The notes under the pieces: generated by a model
The model's database searches: none
Told to the model about the DNA's origin: nothing
Seen by the model: the letters and a program-made list of their open reading frames with translations, nothing else
Part shown: positions 6,613 through 11,453 of the stretch, one piece after another
Position numbering within the stretch: position 1 is the stretch's first letter
How the letters are laid out: each line of letters starts with the position of its first letter
Origin: Euperipatoides rowelli
Taxonomy: Eukaryota > Onychophora > Udeonychophora > Euonychophora > Peripatopsidae
Strand: one strand, 5' to 3'
Length of the DNA stretch: 11,453 nucleotides
NCBI GenBank assembly: GCA_003024985.2
Contig: PXIH01S0036372.1
Translations under genes and position numbers: made by a program

Positions 6613-9392
6613 TACTCCAGCAATGGTGCAACCTGCTTGGCAAACATCTGGATCAATTCTGCCTAATAATCAAGTTGGGACAATTCAGATACTTGACCCT
6701 TCAAAAATATTAAATCCATCACAAACTCAAGATATTCAAAATTTTCAAAATTCTTATGAAAACCAGCATAATCAATTTTCTAATGCAGATGGACACCAAT
6801 GGTTAAATAATACAGACGTCCAGGCTAACACATGGTCCACTGGAGCACAAATGACATGGGATAGATCAAATCAGGTACAGTACGGAGAATCTTCAGGTAA
6901 TTTTGATGGTCAGTATAGTACGGAACACAACACATTGAACTTTCCATCTGAAACTTTTTCTCAAAGTCAAACATGGAATTCCCATCAATATCATAATCAA
7001 CAGATTTATGGAACTAATCAAGTAACCTCTGATATGTATGGTACGGTGCCTTGGACAAATGTTCAGCAAGAGAATAGAGAACATTCAGATTATATTAATC
7101 TAAATGCAAATCAAAATTTGCCTACTGAACACAACAGTTCAAATCAAACAATTATTCCCGTTAATTTTAATTTAACAGAAAATGTTACAAACTTGCCTGT
7201 GGCTCCATTTAGTAATAATGCTGTGCATGACCTTGTTAGTAAATTACCGGAAAGGCAATCAAGTATTGAATATAATCATAATAGTTCAGAATTATATAGT
7301 AAAGTTGACAATCGGCATGTAATTGAACGCAAAGATTCATGGCTTAGTAATTCTAGTCTTAGATCGTATAACACATCAGTTGAACCACCGTCTTTGGATT
7401 CACCATTAATAGATGATGTCAGCCAACAAATGCTTGGACTTAGTTTAGAAAAAGACAGTTCATTAATTGATCCATCCTTGGAAAGTGGAAAAAGCAGTTC
7501 CCAAAGTTCTGAAATTATCACTTTATCAAGGAGCAACAATGCTCTTCATATTTCTGAAGAAAATTTACCAACTGTAAATTCTTTTAAATCTGAACAGCAT
7601 TTTGAAAATTTACACAATTGTAATTTACAGTCTAGCGATGATAATCAGTCCTGGAGGGGGAATTATGAAGTGCCATTAATTTCATCACAAATCCAATCAC
7701 CTATAAATATGTTACAAAACTCTTCTCAAACTGAACAAAGTTGTAATGCCCCTGATGGTGCGTTATTACAAATACAACCACAACTATTTTCAGTTTATCA
7801 GTCTCAGAGTGCTCCAGTTAGTACTCGTGTAAGCCCTTCCATGGCTCAACAGAATGTTAGCCAAAGTGTTTGTCCTCCTACCAATTTATTGCAAAATAAA
7901 TCGTCACAATCGCTAATTAATGATTTAAATACTTTAAGGCCGACTAAGTCTTCAAATGCCGATTCAGAAATCCAGTCCATTCCATTCTCAGCTGAAGTTG
8001 ACAATAAACAACTTCCTCAAAATAAAAACAAAGACCCTCCCCTTGGTGTACAAAATTTAAGAACAGATCATCATTTAGATATTTTTATGAACCCCATCGA
8101 GCCGAAAGAAAGCAGTGCTTTTCAACCTTTAGGAAAGTCGTCACAATTCTCTGAAACGACGCCTGACAACGATCAGAAAATAATAAACCAGGTTCAGTTC
8201 TTCAATTCTCCACCCATTACTTTTGTTCAGCAGACATTAAATTCATTTGGTCAAACAGAATCGACTGATAATTCGGGTAACTTGGAAACACTTCCCGATA
8301 ATGCAGAACTACCTCATGATAAACTGCTTGCTGAAACTAAGACAGTTGACCTAGTTGAACATTCCGAAAACAATAATCAGATTTTTAATGTTGATTCAGA
8401 AACAAAATTAAAAATCCTAGATTCTTTAAATAGCATTGCTCCTATTGAGCAAGACACCTCTAAAGAATTAAAGAAATCTCATCCATCATTATTTCAAAAA
8501 CAACATCAAAGAGAGTCATTTAATAATTCACCTAGTGCTACACTATGGGACAATAGTGAATTGCCTCCAGTTAATATTTTCTTAGCACCTGCAGCACCAC
8601 CTAGTGAAGTTAATCAACAAGTTGTAAATGATAATTCTCATTCCAAAAAACATTGTAAAACCAATTTGCCCAGTCATGTGGTTAAAAAGGATTTTAATAA
8701 ATCTTTTGTTAATAAAGAACTTAAGCCTACAGTTGATAGTCAAGCAAATGTCGGCCAAAGTGCCATAAAACAAAGTTTTACTCCTGTGTTTGTTTCTGAT
8801 AACTCTAGTAATACTGAAAGAATTGTTAAACCTTCAGAAGGTGAAACATATTTTAAACCTGTTCTTCCTTTAACTTCTAGTCCAATCAAAGAGGTTGTTT
8901 TTCCTAAAGAATCTGAATTGTCGGAATCATTACTTTTTTCTAAAAGCCGAGTTGAATCAAATTTTACTGATAGACTTCCTCATTCTTCATCTATACAAGG
9001 TACTTTAAAATCAAAACCACCTGATTATTCTTCAAAACACGAGGCCCCAGTTTCACATCGAGACCCTTTAAATGATCGCCAGGCTTTAAGAAAACATAGA
9101 GCTGACCCATATTTGAAATATCCTTCAGCCACTGGAAAAATGGAAGCTACACGTCCGGACATGATTACTGATTATGAGTATAGAGATAGATCACGTCCCT
9201 CTAGTGCTAATTCTGGCAATGAGCAGGATACATCTTATAACCATGATTACTATGAAAAAGAACGACCATCATCTCGAACAAGTGATAGGCCCAGATCACG
9301 ACAAGGCCAATACTGGGATAGAACATATCCAGATTATTATGATTATCGGCGTGATGATTATTATAGGAGAGATAGAGATTCCAGAGCATATG
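6613..9392 (+). CDS. Sec16: Sec16 (ER exit site / COPII scaffold), large N-terminal coding exon
   Basis: Sec16 is a peripheral ER protein that marks ER exit sites and recruits and stabilises COPII components (Sec23/24, Sec13/31). The exon opens after a TTTATTTAAATTAG acceptor and stays open for 2,780 nt. Numbering from Met at 6623, it gives 923 full codons plus one base (phase 1) up to a TATG|GTAAGT donor. Residues 1 to about 600 are low-complexity, rich in Gln, Asn and Ser with scattered Trp, as expected for the disordered Sec16 N-terminus. At residues 636-660 lies SPSATLW...SELP...LAPAAPP, which I recall almost unchanged in human SEC16A. RPSS motifs at 858 and 881 are followed by a Tyr/Arg/Asp-rich tail to 923, matching the SEC16A region ahead of the central conserved domain. 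That ACE1-type domain, which binds Sec13, is not in the window. Met 6623 is probably internal: three codons upstream and the 37-nt exon are in frame with it. Family assignment is recall plus inference; the open frame and splice sites are seen. Confidence 0.86.
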
Positions 9393-9398
9393 GTAAGT
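9391..9398 (+). other. Splice donor ending the large Sec16 exon
   Basis: The sequence TG|GTAAGT matches the metazoan donor consensus. It splits a codon after its first base (G), so the next residue begins with G; an Asp codon (GAY) would give Tyr-Asp, as I recall at the matching place in SEC16A. Confidence 0.78.
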
Positions 9399-9727
9399 CA
9401 ATTTTCTTTCTTTTCAATCTTTTTAAAAAAAATAATTTTTCGAGATGTTTACATTGGTTATAATTATTTGTTGAAACTTGAATAGCTGTGTTAAATGTTA
9501 TCTAGGCCTAATTAGGTTTATGAATGGCCTTTTTTTTTAAATCAGTTTTTTTTATTTGACCTAAAAAAGCATATAATTTAATCAAACTTTTCTATTCCAT
9601 TAAAAAATATATGAAAATCTAAGTTTTATGGCATGTTTTTCTAAAACAAATTTATCGTTATTATTATTATTAATTAATAATTGTATTTATTGAAACAAGC
9701 TGCAGTGAAGCAGGCGGACAATTTAGA

Positions 9728-9759
9728 TTGAGCCAAAGNCCCTAAGGATGTAGGCTCAA
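9728..9759 (-). other. Stem-loop in the 3' untranslated part of the minus-strand LINE
   Basis: TTGAGCC (9728-9734) and GGCTCAA (9753-9759) form a 7-bp stem around an 18-nt loop that contains CCCTAAGG and one undetermined base (n at 9739). Many CR1/L2-like LINEs carry a 3' stem-loop that their reverse transcriptase recognises, and this fits that role by position. Confidence 0.5.
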
Positions 9760-9832
9760 ATTACATAAAAAAGATTAAAATAAACAATAAAAATAAAAAA
9801 ATAATAATAAAAAAGTGTGTGAAAGATGACAT

Positions 9833-10078
9833 TTAGTCATTCAGAATTGTCCTGAAATAGGGAATGGAAGAGTTTTTAAACCTATTAGTGCGAATATAAG
9901 GAATAAAAAGTTTGTTTGAAAATCTAGTTATTCTACTGGAGATTGAGGATATTTTGATGGGGCAGAAGTCATCGAAGTAATTGAAGAAATTAATTGCAAA
10001 CTTTTTGGTAAAGCAAAGACACCGTTCATAAAGGGTAGGCCGGTTGAAGAGACTAAGAGCATTATCATAGTTAATAGT
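9833..10078 (-). pseudogene. C-terminal fragment of a LINE reverse-transcriptase protein
   Basis: An uninterrupted 81-codon frame ends in TAA at 9833-9835. It contains YDNALSLFNRPTL, then LCFTKKFAINFFNYF and finally FIPYIRTNRFKNSSIPYF. This matches the region after the RT core (LxxRRxxLCxxFAKK ... RTNRFRNSxIPY) in LINE proteins as I know them. It has no Met, so a start-to-stop search misses it. Just upstream on the minus strand is a TAA (10079-10081), so the copy is not functional. Confidence 0.74.
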
Positions 10079-10390
10079 TTATATTATGAATGCGACATTA
10101 GTTGGGAATTTTTCCAGAAACATTTTGTGATATCCACAGAGCTAGTTGTTAAAGCAGCATAATCTCCCTCTAGTGGTGGATCTTTTTAAATACTATAAGT
10201 ATTTTTTATTTTATTTTTGTCATATTTTATTTAATCAGGCAGGATAATATAATCTAAAAGTATTTTTTCTTTTATTAAATTGTGCTATACAATGAATCAG
10301 TTGACTTTATACCTGCCTTTAGGTTATGCCAATATACAGTATAAGCTGTTAAAGAGGTTAATGTCTTTTAAAGTTACCAGACTAGTATTA

Positions 10391-10406
10391 TAAATAGGCC
10401 TATTTA
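10391..10406. repeat. 16-bp perfect palindrome centred on TAGGCCTA
   Basis: TAAATAGGCCTATTTA is self-complementary over all 16 bases. The core TAGGCCTA recurs at 1619, 9503 and 10501 in non-coding DNA. No function can be assigned. Confidence 0.6.
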
Positions 10407-10509
10407 CATAAAACATGGCAAGTCTTAAATCAGATTTTTATATGTGAGACGAGTTATACAAAGACTCAAACAGTAATAAAGGATCACAATATTATGAATA
10501 TAGGCCTAT

Positions 10510-10790
10510 TCATTCACATAAATTCTCATTATTGTTAATGTAAATATCATTTTTTTTTCTCTTAAAAACACTGACAGAAACAGAATCGACAACCTCTGGA
10601 GGCAGATTAGTCCATATATTCCTATTTTTATGAAATACTGTATTATGTCTTCTTATGATTTTCTGTATTTATTGTTTAATTTGTGAGGATGGCCTCTATA
10701 TTTAGGCTACAGTACGTCTAGAGTTATATTCAAAATATTTATTTTTATTATTTATTTTCACTACTTTAAAAATAAATACAAGGTCTCCTC
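10510..10790 (-). pseudogene. C-terminal RT fragment of the second minus-strand LINE, frameshifted
   Basis: Minus-strand pieces in order: GDLVFIFKVV (10760-10788), the counterpart of RRxRGDLIxxFK; GHPHKL (about 10678-10695), the counterpart of RGHxLKL; then RNIWTNLPPEVVDSVSVSVF (about 10558-10617), matching the NxWNxLPxxVVxAxSVNxFK end of many LINE proteins. A TGA stop lies at 10510-10512. At least one frameshift and several stops separate the pieces. Confidence 0.68.
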
Positions 10791-10871
10791 ATATACAGTA
10801 AGTCTTTGATTTTGATGTTATTCCTTTTTAAGGAAGCATTCTTTGCGAATAATTTATGTCTTAAATCTTGT

Positions 10872-11121
10872 ATGTTGCCCTGAAAGTCTAGTGAAATGAC
10901 CAGATTGGCCAAATCTAGTTACTGGTAGATAATGTGGGTAAAGGGCAAAGAAATCATGTGCAAATTGAACCAATACAGTGAACCTTTTCATTGGAAATTA
11001 GAAGGTTCACTGTATTGGTTAAATTGGCCCATGATTTCTTTGCCCTTTACCCACATTATCTACCACTCCAGTAACTAGATTTGGCCAATCTGGTCATTTC
11101 ACTAGACTTCCAGGGCAGCAT
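10872..11121. repeat. 250-bp near-perfect inverted repeat (long hairpin)
   Basis: Arm 1 (10872-10986, 115 nt) and arm 2 (11002-11121, 120 nt) are reverse complements apart from about five mismatches and one 5-nt indel (arm 2 has an extra five bases beside GGTAGATAATG). The loop is only 15 nt (10987-11001). Outside the arms, AAGCATTCTT (10834-10843) and its complement AAGAATGCTT (11169-11178) add a further weaker inverted match. It has no coding content. It may be a foldback/MITE element or an inverted duplication. Confidence 0.92.
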
Positions 11122-11382
11122 TTTATCCCTTATATAAGAACTAAAAGATTTGGAATGTCCTCAAAACCAAGAATGCTTAGTATTGTCAATTTGTCGATCT
11201 AGGAGTGGTTTTGTATATATTATTTTATATTGTTTTAATGTACCATTTTAATTAGGAATCTACTACTTTTATAAAATATTTAATAATCTTGTAAAAAGGT
11301 TGCATATCCTCAGGGGCGAGTGACCTTTATATTTGTTCATAACAAATTATATATTTTTATTGTATATCAGGCAGGGTATTTT
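11122..11382. other. Unassigned AT-rich stretch within the intron
   Basis: No gene or clear repeat was seen. Near 11366-11377 the string TATATCAGGCAGGGTAT resembles the tail of the 10190-10800 LINE (ATCAGGCAGGATAAT near 10235), which may mean that another copy of that family ends here. Confidence 0.4.
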
Positions 11383-11453
11383 GATTTAAATCACCTTGAT
11401 TTAAATCGCGATTTAAATCATGATTTAAATCACTCGATTTTTTTAAAAAAATC
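11383..11453. repeat. Cluster of GATTTAAATC palindromes at the window edge
   Basis: The 10-bp palindrome GATTTAAATC occurs at 11383, 11398, 11410 and 11422, followed by an 18-bp palindrome GATTTTTTTAAAAAAATC (11436-11453). Starts are 15, 12, 12 and 14 bp apart. The second and third copies, joined by GC, and the third and fourth, joined by AT, each form a perfect 22-bp palindrome. Similar GATTTAAATC strings are, as far as I recall, widespread in animal genomes as part of dispersed repeats; the element probably continues past the window. Confidence 0.85.

Larger units (their letters stand above)
9655..10165 (-). mobile_element. 3' end of a LINE, minus strand
   Basis: Read on the minus strand, this is the last part of an RT open reading frame, then a 3' untranslated part with a stem-loop, then CAATAAATAC and a (TAA)n tract near 9659-9690. 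The 5' cut lies near 10165, where coding similarity fades. The C-terminal text (RTNRFKNSSIPYF) is of the type seen at the end of many invertebrate LINE proteins. It is a different copy from the 174-1413 element and less eroded. Confidence 0.75.
10190..10800 (-). mobile_element. Degenerate 3' end of a second minus-strand LINE
   Basis: On the minus strand, RT C-terminal coding fragments (10510-10790) are followed by about 270 nt of AT-rich 3' sequence, then CCTGCCTGATTAAATAAAAT (about 10221-10240) and A-rich DNA to about 10190. The CCTGCCTGAT-AAATAAA form is a common LINE tail. It lies head to tail with, and upstream of, the other minus-strand LINE. The 5' limit is uncertain and could reach the hairpin at 10872. 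Confidence 0.6.
9393..11453 (+). other. Sec16: Sec16 intron, phase 1, runs off the window
   Basis: The donor is G|GTAAGTC, with the GT at 9393-9394. Past this point the reading frame of the large exon switches from Tyr/Arg-rich to a short Phe/Leu/Lys-rich string and stops at 9463, which is typical of intron read-through. I found no acceptor followed by a Sec16-like coding exon before the window ends. The intron is therefore at least 2,061 nt long and holds two decayed LINE tails, a long hairpin and a palindrome cluster. Confidence 0.75.

Noticed and set aside
6893-8773. Three minus-strand open frames of 63-87 codons opposite the Sec16 exon
   Set aside because: They are antisense shadows of a long low-complexity coding region with no motif of their own.
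9174-9485. Open frames of 103 and 64 codons overlapping the end of the large exon
   Set aside because: They lie in other frames of the Tyr/Arg-rich Sec16 coding sequence and are shadows of it.
10872-11121. MicroRNA precursor
   Set aside because: The stem is over 110 bp and almost perfectly paired, far longer than a typical animal pre-miRNA; a repeat or long-hairpin origin fits better.
1-11453. tRNA, rRNA or other structured RNA genes
   Set aside because: No A-box/B-box pair with a cloverleaf or conserved rRNA segment was recognised by eye.

Overview
This is a stretch of an AT-rich animal genome. Roughly 70% A+T by eye, long introns with canonical GT-AG splice signals, and decayed non-LTR retrotransposons all point to a eukaryote. 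Frequent short words such as TAGGCCTA and TACAGTA remind me of marine invertebrate deuterostomes (echinoderm-like), but the species cannot be fixed from this window. There is no bacterial-style operon, CRISPR array or phage content.

The one host gene is on the + strand. A 2,780-nt exon (6613-9392) encodes the disordered N-terminal part of Sec16, the scaffold protein of ER exit sites that organises COPII vesicle budding. The identification rests on an SPSATLW...SELP...LAPAAPP block and a downstream RPSS-rich then Tyr/Arg-rich block, which occur in the same order in vertebrate SEC16A as I remember it. A 37-nt exon (5767-5803) lies upstream with good splice sites and joins in frame. Other exons (the start, the Sec13-binding central conserved domain and the C-terminus) lie outside the window or were not found. 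A long open frame that continues past 9392 to 9463 is intron read-through.

Layout: 1-172, possible tail of a LINE; 174-1413, a 5'-truncated, frameshifted LINE (+) that keeps a readable reverse-transcriptase core; 1414-2290, unassigned; 2291-2670, a G-rich minisatellite of about 77 bp; 2671-4560, unassigned AT-rich DNA with one inverted repeat; 4561-4886, a 38-bp minisatellite sharing a core with the first but in the opposite orientation; 4887-5766, unassigned, ending in the 37-nt exon's acceptor; 5804-6612, an intron with a MITE-like insertion (5882-6455); 6613-9392, the large Sec16 exon; 9393-11453, the start of a phase-1 intron holding two minus-strand LINE tails, a 250-bp near-perfect hairpin (10872-11121) and, at the window edge, a cluster of GATTTAAATC palindromes.

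I see no convincing new multi-gene system. The items most worth a second look are the hairpin, the paired inverted minisatellites, the GATTTAAATC cluster, the intronic MITE candidate and the in-frame micro-exon.
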